Below are positions 44,882 through 54,224 of a DNA stretch of 64,000 nucleotides, piece by piece (within the stretch, counting starts at the first letter, position 1; each line of letters starts with the position of its first letter). Source of the stretch: Macrococcoides bohemicum (GTDB lineage: Bacteria > Bacillota > Bacilli > Staphylococcales > Staphylococcaceae); NCBI RefSeq assembly GCF_042658685.1, contig NZ_JBHSQY010000005.1. One strand, given 5' to 3'. The position numbers and the translations under genes were made by a program. The notes beneath the pieces are model-generated. The model was given only the letters and a program-made list of their open reading frames with translations. It was not told where the DNA came from and searched no databases.

Positions 44882-44906
44882 AAAAGCTCATGATGAGCTT
44901 TTTTAT
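44881..44906 (+). terminator. Terminator
   Basis: AAAAAGCTCA/TGAGCTTTTTT stem with a 3-base loop and T run. Confidence 0.9.
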
Positions 44907-44912
44907 TTTGTA

Positions 44913-46028
44913 TTAATTAATATGACGATGACTTAAGAAGAATGTTTGTTTCTCTAAAAATGATAAAGGTACTAATTTCAACGCTTTGTTTCTTGCTTTA
45001 ATAAGTGTTTTATTTTCTAGTTGTGCTGATTTACCGATTTGACGTGATTTTAAAATCACCTTTTTCGTGTGATTTACACTTAATTTATCATATGCTTTTA
45101 ATGCATCATCTATCGGGTACTTCTTGAGTTGATTCGCCAGACATACCGCATCTTCCATAGCGAGTGATGCGCCCTGTCCCATATTAGGTGTTGTTGCATG
45201 TGCTGCGTCCCCTAACAATACGACGCGGCCTTTATAAAATGTCTTCAATGGATTGATATCATAAATATCATGTTGAATAGGATCTCCGACAGTCTTTTCA
45301 AGCGTTTCTAACACAGCATCAGGGAATGATTTAAAGTATTGCAACAGTTTCTTCTTATTATAATTTCTAAATTCTGTATCTCTTTCTTCGGCATTCATAC
45401 AGCAGAACCAATACACTTGATTATCTTTCAGTGGTACGATACCAAACCTACCTGTATCTCCCCAATACTCAAGCGCAACTTTATGATCAACAGATACTGC
45501 CTTACTCGTTCCTCTAAAACACGTGTAACCTTGATAGATTGCTTCACTATCTTTAAACATCTGTCGTCTAATGTTAGAATGTACGCCATCAGCTGCGATA
45601 ATTAAATCATACTGATATTTGGCACCATCCTGTAATGTTAAAGCTGGATTATTAAAGTCTTTAATACCTACAACATCTTTTATTAAATGGATATCGGCAT
45701 CATTATGCTGCAATAAAATATCATGTAGTTGCTCACGCTGAATCGTTATATTTTCTTCTTCTGATAATGATAATATAAGTGTATTTAATAGCTCATCGTT
45801 ATCTGTTCTAAACTGACATTCAATTAACGGGTTTCCCGCTGCACGAATATCTTCGTCTATTCCATACTGTTTCAAAGCACGTATAGCATTACCCCCAACA
45901 CCTAAACCAACACCGAGCTGTTTCAATACATGGCGCTTTTCTAATATATCCACCTCATGTCCGGCAGACTTTAGAGCAATTGCAGCAGTTAAACCGCCAA
46001 TACCTGCCCCGATAATACCGATGCGCAT
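44913..46028 (-). CDS. FAD-dependent monooxygenase
   Basis: A 371-residue flavoprotein of the PHBH/salicylate hydroxylase class. The N-terminal FAD fingerprint is IIGAGIGGLTAAIALKSAGH (4-23), the DG motif is DLIIAADGVHSNIR, and the second FAD motif VVLLGDAAHATTPNMGQGA. It inserts oxygen into an aromatic or similar substrate with NAD(P)H. The ATG at 46028 (MRIGIIG) follows GAGGTG. It pairs with the cyclase-family gene upstream (15-base gap). Confidence 0.88.
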   Translation of the reverse strand: MRIGIIGAGIGGLTAAIALKSAGHEVDILEKRHVLKQLGVGLGVGGNAIRALKQYGIDEDIRAAGNPLIECQFRTDNDELLNTLILSLSEEENITIQREQLHDILLQHNDADIHLIKDVVGIKDFNNPALTLQDGAKYQYDLIIAADGVHSNIRRQMFKDSEAIYQGYTCFRGTSKAVSVDHKVALEYWGDTGRFGIVPLKDNQVYWFCCMNAEERDTEFRNYNKKKLLQYFKSFPDAVLETLEKTVGDPIQHDIYDINPLKTFYKGRVVLLGDAAHATTPNMGQGASLAMEDAVCLANQLKKYPIDDALKAYDKLSVNHTKKVILKSRQIGKSAQLENKTLIKARNKALKLVPLSFLEKQTFFLSHRHIN

Positions 46029-46043
46029 GTAACTCACCTCATC

Positions 46044-46658
46044 TTATAATTTCTTTTTTACAACTGCACGAATTGGACTGGCATCAGCTTCTATCTTAAG
46101 TGGCAACCCGATAAAATCATAATACCCTACTCTCACTTTATTTAATTCTAAATTTTCTATAATCAATATTTGATTTTCTAAACATGCTTTGTGTGCATCG
46201 AGCGTTTCATTATCTACAGTATCTATACTTGGCATATCCGTGCCAATCACTTCAACACCAAGGTCTCCCAGATAATGAATGGCAGCACTTTCAAAGGTCA
46301 TAAAGTCTCCTAAAAATACACTTTGTTCTTTGCTGTATACTGACTTAAACAATACAATTGGCTTATCAATCACAAAGTCCTCTAATAATTTCTGAGTAAC
46401 AATTTCCTCATCGATTAATTCAATCACCTGCGCTTCACCGATTAAGCGATTAATATCAATCTCATCAATCGTTACGCCTTCATGGTCATAGTGAAAAGGT
46501 GCATCTAAATGTGTACCAGTATGTAAACTCATTTTAATACTGCCTACGTTGGCACCAGTTTGACCTTCTAACTGACTATCCATCTGATACACAAAAGGCT
46601 GATCCCCTGGCCATGTTGCTATACCCTGCTTTAATGTCTGAGAAATATCAATCCACAT
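46044..46658 (-). CDS. Cyclase-family hydrolase (KynB-like)
   Basis: A 204-residue metal-dependent hydrolase of the cyclase/arylformamidase family. The signature HTGTHLDAPFHY carries the metal-binding His-x-x-x-Asp set, and the N-terminus WIDISQTLKQGIATWPGDQP is typical of KynB. No other kynurenine-pathway gene is nearby, so N-formylkynurenine is not assured. Co-transcribed with the monooxygenase. Confidence 0.85.
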   Translation of the reverse strand: MWIDISQTLKQGIATWPGDQPFVYQMDSQLEGQTGANVGSIKMSLHTGTHLDAPFHYDHEGVTIDEIDINRLIGEAQVIELIDEEIVTQKLLEDFVIDKPIVLFKSVYSKEQSVFLGDFMTFESAAIHYLGDLGVEVIGTDMPSIDTVDNETLDAHKACLENQILIIENLELNKVRVGYYDFIGLPLKIEADASPIRAVVKKKL

Positions 46659-46742
46659 AAAAACCCCTCACCTTCAACTGTCTGCTTTACTTACATTATA
46701 ACGTAGGCACGGCCTTTTTACAGTTTTATGGTGAGGGATGCA

Positions 46743-48821
46743 TTATTTATGTTTCAGTAATCTTAAACTGTTTAAAGTAACGAGTAATGTAGCACCCATA
46801 TCAGCAAATATCGCTATCCATAACGTTAACCAGCCTGGAATAACGAGTAATATCACAATTAATTTAAGTCCCAAAGCAAACCCGATATTTTGTTTGATGA
46901 TATTTAATGTACGCTTGCTCAGGCGAATCACTTTCGGTAAATCGCTTAAATCATCCTTCATAAATGTAATATCAGCAGTCTCAATTGCAGTATCAGTTGC
47001 TGCACCGCCCATTGAGAATCCTACGTCTGCCTGTGCGAGTGCCGGTGCGTCATTCACACCATCACCAACCATGGCAATGTGACTTCCTTTTCGCTGATAG
47101 TCTTTAATTAATTTCAACTTATCTTCAGGTAATAACTCTGAGTGCACGCGTGTGATAGATAAAGTATTTCCAATTGCATCGGCTACAGCTTTATTATCAC
47201 CCGTGAGCATCAGTGTCTCTATTCCTTCTTTATTCAACCTGCGCACGACATCTTTTGATTCATCGCGAAGTGTATCCTGAATAAAGAAGACAGCTATTAT
47301 ACGCTCTTCTGTACCGAACAATACTTTTGTTGCGCCACTTCTATTAGTTTCAGCAAGTTTCTGTGCATCAGTCTCATTTACATTAAAGAATTTCGGTTGT
47401 CCGATACGATATTTTTTATCTTTATAACTACCTTGTACCCCTTTAGCAGTAACAACTTCATAATCTGTTAACTCGACTGTTTCACAATTTGTCAAACTGT
47501 TCACGATTGCTTTACTTAATGGATGTCCGGCATCTTTTTCAAGGGTATAGATAACATTTTTTTCGTCTTGCGTTAGTACTGTGAAATCAACACGTTCAAC
47601 AACAACAGGCTCTCCTTTAGTTAATGTGCCTGTCTTATCAAAAGCAATCGTATCGATATGACCTGCGTTCTCTAAATGAATACCACCTTTTATTAAAATA
47701 CCACGACGTGCAGCACTACCAATTGCGGTAACGATAGCAACCGGTGTTGAGACAACAAGCGCACAAGGACAACCTACAACGAGTACTGATAAACCTTGGT
47801 AAAGATAATGTTTGAAGTCACCACCAAATAATGGTGGGATTACGATTACAAGCAATGCTATGAGCATAATGAGCGGTGTATAGTATTTCGCAAACTTATC
47901 TACAAATTTCTGTGTCGGTGCTTTCTCACTTTGCGCTTCTTCCACAAGATGAATCATCTTCGCAAGCTTTGTTTCATGGCTGCGTTTAGTAACTCGCACT
48001 TCTAACTGTCCAGACTCATTCAGTGTTCCTGAGTATACTTCGTCATCCATTCCCTTTGTAACAGGGATACTTTCGCCTGTAATACTTGCCTGATTGACAT
48101 TGCTCTGACCATTTATTACTATGCCATCAATCGGTACTTTCTTACCTGGCAGTATTCTCACGACGTCATCAATCATTAAATCATCTACAGCAACTTCTAC
48201 GTATTCATTACCAATTCGTTTTAATGCCATGTCAGGTGTCAGATCAATCAGACTCTGAATACTGTCACGTGATTTCTCCATCGCGTATCCTTCAAGCGCT
48301 TCACTTATTGCAAATAACAGAACGACCATGGCACCTTCCTGTACTTCGCCAATTAACATCGCACCAATAATTGCAATGGTCATTAAGACGTTCATATTAA
48401 AGTTTAATTTGAACAGTTGTTTCATACCTTCAATAAACAATGAATAACCACCGATTGCAATCGCTGCGATAAAGATTACTTTCGTATACAGACTATCTTC
48501 ACCAACATTAAAACCTGTGATTAAGCCCGCAATAAACAGAATTAAAGCAATGGCAAACGGTAAATGCGCTTTATTCTTATAAAACGGAACTTTCTTTGTA
48601 CGTTTTACATTCGCCGGACGTACTTTAATATGATCAAATTTCCCCGCCGCTTCTAACTGTTCAACAGTGACGTCACCCGTTACATTCAATTTCGCAGCCC
48701 CAAAATTTAAATCCACTGTATCTACACCAGGAATCGCTTCAATATTTTTCACAAATTTTGCTGCACAGTTCGTACAGCTCAAACCTTCCAGACGATATGT
48801 TTCCTCTTTCTCCTTACTCAT
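46743..48821 (-). CDS. cadA: Cadmium/zinc-exporting P1B-type ATPase CadA
   Basis: A 692-residue heavy-metal P-type ATPase. It has an N-terminal HMA domain with GLSCTNCAAKF, eight membrane helices, the transport motif GCPCALVVSTP, phosphorylation site DKTGTLTKG, and hinge MVGDGVNDAPALA; the HP-locus GHPLSKA is also present. CPC marks a Cd/Zn/Pb or Cu exporter; CadC upstream points to Cd/Zn. The ATG at 48821 follows GGGGGTGA and overlaps the end of cadC. Confidence 0.93.
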   Translation of the reverse strand: MSKEKEETYRLEGLSCTNCAAKFVKNIEAIPGVDTVDLNFGAAKLNVTGDVTVEQLEAAGKFDHIKVRPANVKRTKKVPFYKNKAHLPFAIALILFIAGLITGFNVGEDSLYTKVIFIAAIAIGGYSLFIEGMKQLFKLNFNMNVLMTIAIIGAMLIGEVQEGAMVVLLFAISEALEGYAMEKSRDSIQSLIDLTPDMALKRIGNEYVEVAVDDLMIDDVVRILPGKKVPIDGIVINGQSNVNQASITGESIPVTKGMDDEVYSGTLNESGQLEVRVTKRSHETKLAKMIHLVEEAQSEKAPTQKFVDKFAKYYTPLIMLIALLVIVIPPLFGGDFKHYLYQGLSVLVVGCPCALVVSTPVAIVTAIGSAARRGILIKGGIHLENAGHIDTIAFDKTGTLTKGEPVVVERVDFTVLTQDEKNVIYTLEKDAGHPLSKAIVNSLTNCETVELTDYEVVTAKGVQGSYKDKKYRIGQPKFFNVNETDAQKLAETNRSGATKVLFGTEERIIAVFFIQDTLRDESKDVVRRLNKEGIETLMLTGDNKAVADAIGNTLSITRVHSELLPEDKLKLIKDYQRKGSHIAMVGDGVNDAPALAQADVGFSMGGAATDTAIETADITFMKDDLSDLPKVIRLSKRTLNIIKQNIGFALGLKLIVILLVIPGWLTLWIAIFADMGATLLVTLNSLRLLKHK

Positions 48822-49146
48822 CAGATTCACCCCCATGCGCTAATGCTGTACGGATCAATGTCTTAATATGATCATCTTTCAAACGATAGAATGCATTTTT
48901 ACCTTCTTTTCTAAAATCAAGCACTTTCGTCTGATTTAAATATCTGAGATGGTGACTTGTCGTAGCGACACTCGCATCCAGTATGTTTGCCAGGTCACAT
49001 ACACATAATTCATCTTCGAGCAATAAACTAAAGCAAATTTTCAAACGTTTCTCATCTGCTAAGGCTTTATAAATAACAAGCACTGGATTTAAATCAACTA
49101 AATCCTGTTGTGATTTCACACGCTTTACCTTCTCAACATCAAACAA
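48814..49146 (-). CDS. cadC: ArsR/SmtB-family metal-sensing repressor CadC
   Basis: A 110-residue winged-helix repressor. ELCVCDLANILDASVATTSH (46-65) has the sensing Cys48 and Cys50 of CadC and the start of the recognition helix. The C-terminal helix DDHIKTLIRTALAH carries the alternative alpha5 site (Asp92, His104). The N-terminal pair of Cys (positions 7 and 11 in plasmid pI258 CadC) is absent, so the alpha3N metal site would be incomplete. It controls cadA through the operator at 49208-49227. Confidence 0.88.
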   Translation of the reverse strand: MFDVEKVKRVKSQQDLVDLNPVLVIYKALADEKRLKICFSLLLEDELCVCDLANILDASVATTSHHLRYLNQTKVLDFRKEGKNAFYRLKDDHIKTLIRTALAHGGESDE

Positions 49147-49207
49147 ATATAAATCACAAGTATCTTGAGCTATCTACAACACTCCATTCATAATATATCT
49201 TACTGTC

Positions 49208-49227
49208 ATTCAAATATTCATTTGAAT
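49208..49227 (-). promoter_or_regulatory. CadC/ArsR-type operator upstream of cadCA
   Basis: Perfect inverted repeat ATTCAAAT-ATTC-ATTTGAAT, the form bound by ArsR/SmtB repressors. A second, imperfect copy lies at about 49251-49269 (CAAACAATTATTTGAATG). The pair sits 60-120 bases ahead of the cadC start. Confidence 0.8.
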
Positions 49228-49344
49228 ATAGTATACAACAATGCACTCATCCAAACAATTATTTGAATGAAATGTTTATTAATTTTTAATAAGGGAACAT
49301 TAATTAATGAATAAATAATATTTTAAAAGGAGCTTTTAATTTAA

Positions 49345-49578
49345 ATGGATGCAGAAAGCAATTATTTAAACATTGAAATTCAATTAGACAACGGTGAAAC
49401 AGTAAACCATCAGGAGTTCTTTACGACAGATGAAAAGATCGCATTTAATAACTTCATTAAGAAACTTGATTTAAATGAGACAGGCTTTTTACCGATTAAC
49501 GATGAATCATCAACTTGCTCAATTAATATCGATAAAATCGTAAAAATTACACCAAAAAACGTTAAAAATATGGGCTAA
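49345..49578 (+). CDS. Small acidic hypothetical protein
   Basis: A 77-residue acidic protein (NYLNIEIQLDNGETVNHQEF, then NNFIKKLDLNETG) likely to be a small beta-rich fold. Good AAAAGGAG site upstream and a terminator after. No family recognised. It stands divergent from the cad operon and shares its upstream region, so metal control is possible but unproven. Confidence 0.65.
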   Translation: MDAESNYLNIEIQLDNGETVNHQEFFTTDEKIAFNNFIKKLDLNETGFLPINDESSTCSINIDKIVKITPKNVKNMG

Positions 49579-49592
49579 CCATTATAAATACT

Positions 49593-49624
49593 AAAAGAGA
49601 GCGGATAAAATATCCGCTCTCTTT
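49593..49624. terminator. Bidirectional terminator
   Basis: 14-bp perfect stem AAAGAGAGCGGATA/TATCCGCTCTCTTT with a 3-base loop, between convergent genes. Confidence 0.88.
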
Positions 49625-49628
49625 CTGT

Positions 49629-50273
49629 TTAATAATCACTCTTCAATATTTCCTCAATATACGTTCTAACCAATTTACCATTCTTATTAATGACGACTGC
49701 AGCAAGCGCATCATGATTCCCTGCTCCGGCATCAATGTTTAACACATTGTATTGTTTTAAATATATCGGCTTCCCGATTTCAGTTGGTGTATGTCCAATG
49801 ACCTGAAGCTTCTTCATCTTTTTAAGCTTACCGCGGAAACGTAACACACTCCACATACTCTCTGTATGAAACTTTCTAAACCCTAAAAAGTTAACACCCG
49901 CATGAGATACATACAGCACACCATTCTCGTAAAACAACGGTAAACCCCGCATCCATCTTGCATCATCTATATGTTTATCACATAAGTCATAATCTTCTAT
50001 CGTATGCTTATAATTCTCTTTCATGTCTGACTTTGACGTTTCATTAAAAATATACTGCGCCATTTGATACTCGTGATTGCCCTGAATACAAATTGTATTC
50101 GGATAATCCTGCTGAAGCTTGCGTACACAGCGGACAACCTCTTTAGAATGTTTTCCTTTATTGATATAATCTCCGACAAAGATCAGCTGCTCATCTTTTG
50201 GATTCCAGTGCTTTAGTATGTTCTTTAATGTATTGTAACACCCATGTATATCGCCAACTAAAAAATAGTTCAT
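49629..50273 (-). CDS. Metallophosphoesterase (PrpE/bis(5'-nucleosyl)-tetraphosphatase-like)
   Basis: A 214-residue calcineurin-like phosphoesterase. Metal motifs are LVGDIHGCYNT (5-15), FVGDYINKGKHS and IQGNHEYQMAQY, with VIGHTPTEIGKP and NIDAGAGNHDALAAV later. The start at 50273 is set by AAGGATG; the open frame runs further up to 50327. It may act on protein phosphoester or Ap4A-type substrates. Confidence 0.85.
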   Translation of the reverse strand: MNYFLVGDIHGCYNTLKNILKHWNPKDEQLIFVGDYINKGKHSKEVVRCVRKLQQDYPNTICIQGNHEYQMAQYIFNETSKSDMKENYKHTIEDYDLCDKHIDDARWMRGLPLFYENGVLYVSHAGVNFLGFRKFHTESMWSVLRFRGKLKKMKKLQVIGHTPTEIGKPIYLKQYNVLNIDAGAGNHDALAAVVINKNGKLVRTYIEEILKSDY

Positions 50274-50474
50274 TATTAACATCCTTAATGTTTGAATTTC
50301 TCTTAGTTGATTATAAAGGAGTTTCAAAGCATTCTAAAGTTAAGATTGTGTTAAAAAATATCCCTATAAATTAATTAATAAATATCTTTTCAAAATATTA
50401 AAATTTGAATTGTATTTTCTGTAACTATCATGTACGCTATTCTTACTTAATCATTCTAAAAAAGAGGATGCCAA

Positions 50475-51803
50475 ATGGAAAAAAAAAATAAAGTAAGTAC
50501 AAGAAACCCATATTTAGTTATTATCAGTGCATTCTTAGTCTTTCTTACGATCGGTACTTTATTACTTTATATGCCATTCTCTCAGAAACAACCTACATCA
50601 TTTGTAGATTGTCTGTTTATTGCTACAAGTGCATTTACTGTTACCGGATTGGCAACAATTGATATAACAGCCAACTTCAATTATATCGGCTATATCATCA
50701 TTATGATACTTGTACAGGCCGGTGGTCTCGGGATTATTACGTTGGCCATGATCGTATTTATCATGCTCGGTAAGAAGGTAGGATTCAAAGGAAGATCTCT
50801 CGCAACCGAAGCCTTAAACCAACAGAATACAGGCGGAATCATACGTCTCGTACTCATACTTTTCTCAGTCAGTTTAATCTTTGAAAGTATCGGTGCATTG
50901 TTACTCTGTCTGGAATGGATTCCTCAACTAGGGTTTAAAAGAGGATTATTTCATAGCGTCTTCACTGCTGTCAGTGCGTTTAACAATGCAGGGTTTGCCT
51001 TGCATAGCGATAACTTAGTACAATTCAGAACGAATCCAGTCATCAACTTCATCATTACAAGTTTAATCATCATCGGTGGAATCGGGTTTACAGTTATTCT
51101 TGATCTATACAAAACAAAGCACTTTAAAAAACTAAGAGTGCATACGAAAGTGATGTTACTCAGTACATTAATTATTAACTTTTGTGCAACACTCATCATC
51201 TTTATACTCGAATATGGCAATAAAGCAACGCTTGGTGGGCATTCAACGTTTGATCAGTTCCAAATGGCTTATTTCCAGGCGATCACGACGAGAACAGCAG
51301 GATTTAATACGATTGATATCGGTGCTCTAACAACACCAACCATCCTTATTATGATGCTGCTCATGTTTATCGGTGGTGGACCAACATCGACTGCCGGTGG
51401 TATTAAATTGACAACAACCGTCGTTATCATATTTGGTACGTTAAGCTTTATTAAACAAAGAGCACATTTAAGTTTATTTAAACGTACGATTGATCCAAGA
51501 TTTTTATTTAAAAGTTTAGCGATTGCAGTATTGAGCTCAGGATTCTGTTTTACGATTGTCTTCTGTCTCGTGCTGGCAGAACCAAATCTACCGTTCTTAC
51601 CACTCATGTTTGAAGTTATTTCAGCATTCGGTACAGTCGGTCTGACGATGGGGATTACCGGTAAACTCTCGGTCATCGGTAAACTCCTTATCATCCTGAT
51701 GATGATGATCGGTAAAGTCGGTGTACTGACAATCGTCCTTACATTCTCTAGACCAAATAAACAACTTTATAGCTATCCAAAAGAAGATATCTTAACAGGA
51801 TAA
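50475..51803 (+). CDS. TrkH/KtrB-family potassium uptake subunit
   Basis: A 442-residue channel-like membrane protein with four pore loops, each with a filter-like sequence: TSAFTVTGL, VSAFNNAGF, TTRTAGFN and ISAFGTVGLTMG. This fits the KtrB/KtrD K+ translocator of Gram-positives, which works with a separate cytosolic KtrA/KtrC gating ring not encoded here. The start ATG follows AAAGAGG. Single gene with a strong terminator. Confidence 0.92.
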   Translation: MEKKNKVSTRNPYLVIISAFLVFLTIGTLLLYMPFSQKQPTSFVDCLFIATSAFTVTGLATIDITANFNYIGYIIIMILVQAGGLGIITLAMIVFIMLGKKVGFKGRSLATEALNQQNTGGIIRLVLILFSVSLIFESIGALLLCLEWIPQLGFKRGLFHSVFTAVSAFNNAGFALHSDNLVQFRTNPVINFIITSLIIIGGIGFTVILDLYKTKHFKKLRVHTKVMLLSTLIINFCATLIIFILEYGNKATLGGHSTFDQFQMAYFQAITTRTAGFNTIDIGALTTPTILIMMLLMFIGGGPTSTAGGIKLTTTVVIIFGTLSFIKQRAHLSLFKRTIDPRFLFKSLAIAVLSSGFCFTIVFCLVLAEPNLPFLPLMFEVISAFGTVGLTMGITGKLSVIGKLLIILMMMIGKVGVLTIVLTFSRPNKQLYSYPKEDILTG

Positions 51804-51840
51804 AAAAATTCGTAGCCATTAAAGGGCTACGAATTTTTTC
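51803..51840. terminator. Terminator after the K+ uptake gene
   Basis: Stem AAAAATTCGTAGCC/GGCTACGAATTTTT with a 7-base loop, flanked by A and T runs; it serves both convergent genes. Confidence 0.9.
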
Positions 51841-51841
51841 T

Positions 51842-52093
51842 TTAATATACAGTTTGTTTCGGATCTTCTCCGTATTTATTTGGACCATGATTACCACGGA
51901 TGAAGTTGCAGATAAATAAGAATAACCAAGGCAGTGATAAAAGAAGTGTCAACATCAGCATCTGTGCCAACCCACCCTTATCGGTGAAATCAATCGGTAA
52001 AATAGGATAAACGTGGGTGAAAATGAAACTAAGCACAACGTCGACTGTCATGATTACAATCGCGATTAATATACCTAACAATATCTTTTTCAT
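51842..52093 (-). CDS. Small membrane protein
   Basis: An 83-residue protein with two membrane helices (about 4-24 and 40-63) and a charged C-terminal tail (RGNHGPNKYGEDPKQ). Start taken at the second of two adjacent ATG codons (52093), 7 bases after AGGAG. It recalls the YfzA-like small proteins of Firmicutes, but I cannot confirm a family. Confidence 0.7.
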   Translation of the reverse strand: MKKILLGILIAIVIMTVDVVLSFIFTHVYPILPIDFTDKGGLAQMLMLTLLLSLPWLFLFICNFIRGNHGPNKYGEDPKQTVY

Positions 52094-52173
52094 CATCCAT
52101 CTCCTATAGGCATTTGTTATTTTTACCATTAATTCATATTAGTACTAAATGTCATAAAAAGTCAATATACATT

Positions 52174-52209
52174 AAAAAAGTGCAAAAGACTAATGTCTTT
52201 CGCACTTTA
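52174..52209 (-). terminator. Terminator after the disulfide oxidoreductase gene
   Basis: Stem AAAGTGC-AAAAGAC/GTCTTTC-GCACTTT with a TAAT loop and T run on the minus strand, next to the stop at 52212. Confidence 0.85.
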
Positions 52210-52211
52210 TT

Positions 52212-53612
52212 TTATAAATCAATATCCACGCCCATCATATGCATGCCAAGAAGCTGGATAACACCACTTGATGCACTTGGAAATGCAAATATCATCTTAT
52301 TTACTTCCCGACCACTCATTTTCTTATTAATAATCAGTGTTAGAATATTGATTAAATCATCTGCTGCACTGCCATAGATTACAGCACCTTTCAATCTATT
52401 ACGACCATCAAGCACGACTTTCATTTCAGCATCACGTTCATGCTTATACTGAAATTCAAGCTGTTCACCAAATTTAATCGTCTTCACTTTATATCCCGAC
52501 TTCTTACTCGCCTCTTCTACGGTCATACCAACGTGTGCAATTCGAGGAAGTGAATACACGACATTTGGAATCGCTGGATATTTAATCGGTAATAACTTTA
52601 ATGCCTTTAGCGGGAATTTCTTCTTGTCTGCATCGCTTCCTAAAATATTTAATGCAATATAGTTCGATTCGAATGTTGCCGTCGGTGTTAATTTCGGTAT
52701 TTTCTTACTTACCACATCCCCACTGGCATAGATGTTTGGCACAGATGTCTGCATGAACTTGTTGACTTTAATACCTTGCTTATCGTAATCCACACCCACT
52801 TGCTCTAATCCGATACCTTCCACATTCGGTACACGCCCTGTTGCATCTACAACGTAATCTGTATATAGTTCAAAGCCTTTGTCGTCAGTGAACTTCAAAC
52901 CATCCTCTGTCTGTTCAAGCTTATTGACATCAATATTCAGGTGGAATTTCACACCTTCATCTTCCAGCTTCTTGACCAGTTTCTGTACATATGGCTGATG
53001 ATATTGCTTCAGCACAGTATCAGAATGACCAATCACCGACACTTCACTGCCCATCTTGGCAGCAATTGAAGCGAACTCTATGCTGATATAACCACCGCCC
53101 AGGAAGGTGATGCGTTCAGGGAACGTATCCAGCTCCATAAAGTCGGTACTGTTGTGCATAAGTTCCTTACCTTCAATATCTAGTATATGACTACGCTGTC
53201 CCGTTGCAAGCACGATGAACTTCCCGTGGTATTCTGTTCCATCAACGCTCACCGTGTGCGCATCTTTCAGCAGCCCTTCACCTTTGATAATATCAATGCC
53301 CTGATCTTTGAAGATTTGTTCCAATCCTTCATGCATCGGATTAATCGTCTCGCGTTTATAATCCATTAACTTCGACCAGTTCACTTGAGGGAGCGTATCT
53401 ACAATATCACCATAATGCTTGAGAGACTCAATCGCTTCAAATGGTCCTTCTAATAAGATTTTAGGATTACACCCATAATTCGTACACGTACCAGCAATCT
53501 TATCTTTTTCAATTATCGCTACACGCTTCTTCATCTGGTTCAAGATAAGTGCGCCGTGCCATGCTGCATGACCACTTCCGATATAAATCACATCATAATG
53601 TTTATTGTTCAT
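52212..53612 (-). CDS. Pyridine nucleotide-disulfide oxidoreductase
   Basis: A 466-residue flavoprotein of the glutathione/mycothione/dihydrolipoamide reductase class. The N-terminal FAD site is VIYIGSGHAAWHGALILNQM, the redox-active pair is in AGTCTNYGCNPK (CxxxxC), the NAD(P) site ITFLGGGYISIEFASIAA, and the C-terminal dimerisation domain is present. The typical C-terminal His-x-x-x-x-Glu pair is not evident, so the partner thiol may differ. The 612 bases upstream lack a clear gene. Confidence 0.85.
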   Translation of the reverse strand: MNNKHYDVIYIGSGHAAWHGALILNQMKKRVAIIEKDKIAGTCTNYGCNPKILLEGPFEAIESLKHYGDIVDTLPQVNWSKLMDYKRETINPMHEGLEQIFKDQGIDIIKGEGLLKDAHTVSVDGTEYHGKFIVLATGQRSHILDIEGKELMHNSTDFMELDTFPERITFLGGGYISIEFASIAAKMGSEVSVIGHSDTVLKQYHQPYVQKLVKKLEDEGVKFHLNIDVNKLEQTEDGLKFTDDKGFELYTDYVVDATGRVPNVEGIGLEQVGVDYDKQGIKVNKFMQTSVPNIYASGDVVSKKIPKLTPTATFESNYIALNILGSDADKKKFPLKALKLLPIKYPAIPNVVYSLPRIAHVGMTVEEASKKSGYKVKTIKFGEQLEFQYKHERDAEMKVVLDGRNRLKGAVIYGSAADDLINILTLIINKKMSGREVNKMIFAFPSASSGVIQLLGMHMMGVDIDL

Positions 53613-54224
53613 ATATTCCCCACCTCAACTTTATATTATTGTTCTCAATCATACTAATATAATAACACTTAAGATTAACTTACAACAAAGATTATGATTT
53701 ATTATTCAACAATAATACTAGAAACGCTTTATAATATAACCTTCCTCTATCAAAGAACGTCCTAGAGGTTCGCATTCAATCCACATCTTATTCTCACGTG
53801 CTATATGGAAAGATGAGTTCCAGTTCGCCGACAAATACTGCTGAACCATAATCCAGCATAAACAACCCCTTATATGACTTGTAATATTCAAAGAATGATT
53901 ATATATGAGTTCCCTCAATCTTTATAGTATGTATGTTTTAACATAGTACAGAAAGGTATTTGATCTAGATGTCCTTTTAAGATTTATTTGCTAAGATAGA
54001 GGGTATAATAATATACAAATAAACGATGCATCTGAATAATAAGATTGGATACAAAGATATCAATATTACGATGCAAAATGCAAAAGGTATGGACGCAAAT
54101 GACCTGGCAATTATAATGGAGGACTATCATGCAAAGTATGATAATTCGATTAACTACGAAGCTAGTGAACTTAAACACCAAAAGACTTATCCTATATACA
54201 TATTAATGTTCGAAAGGATGCACT
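53613..54224. other. Gene-poor stretch with two possible coding fragments
   Basis: No complete gene is convincing here. On the minus strand an open frame at 53718-53918 ends in NKMWIECEPLGRSLIEEG and could be the 3' end of a decayed gene. On the plus strand 54026-54247 (with MQNAKGMDANDLAIIMEDYH) lacks a ribosome site and overlaps the next gene. Base composition is AT-rich with TATAAT-like sequences. Best viewed as a scar of lost genes plus the promoter of the downstream hydrolase. Confidence 0.4.

Noticed and set aside
50328..50474. Possible riboswitch ahead of the potassium uptake gene
   Set aside because: No stable conserved stems or c-di-AMP riboswitch signature could be seen; the stretch is simply AT-rich.
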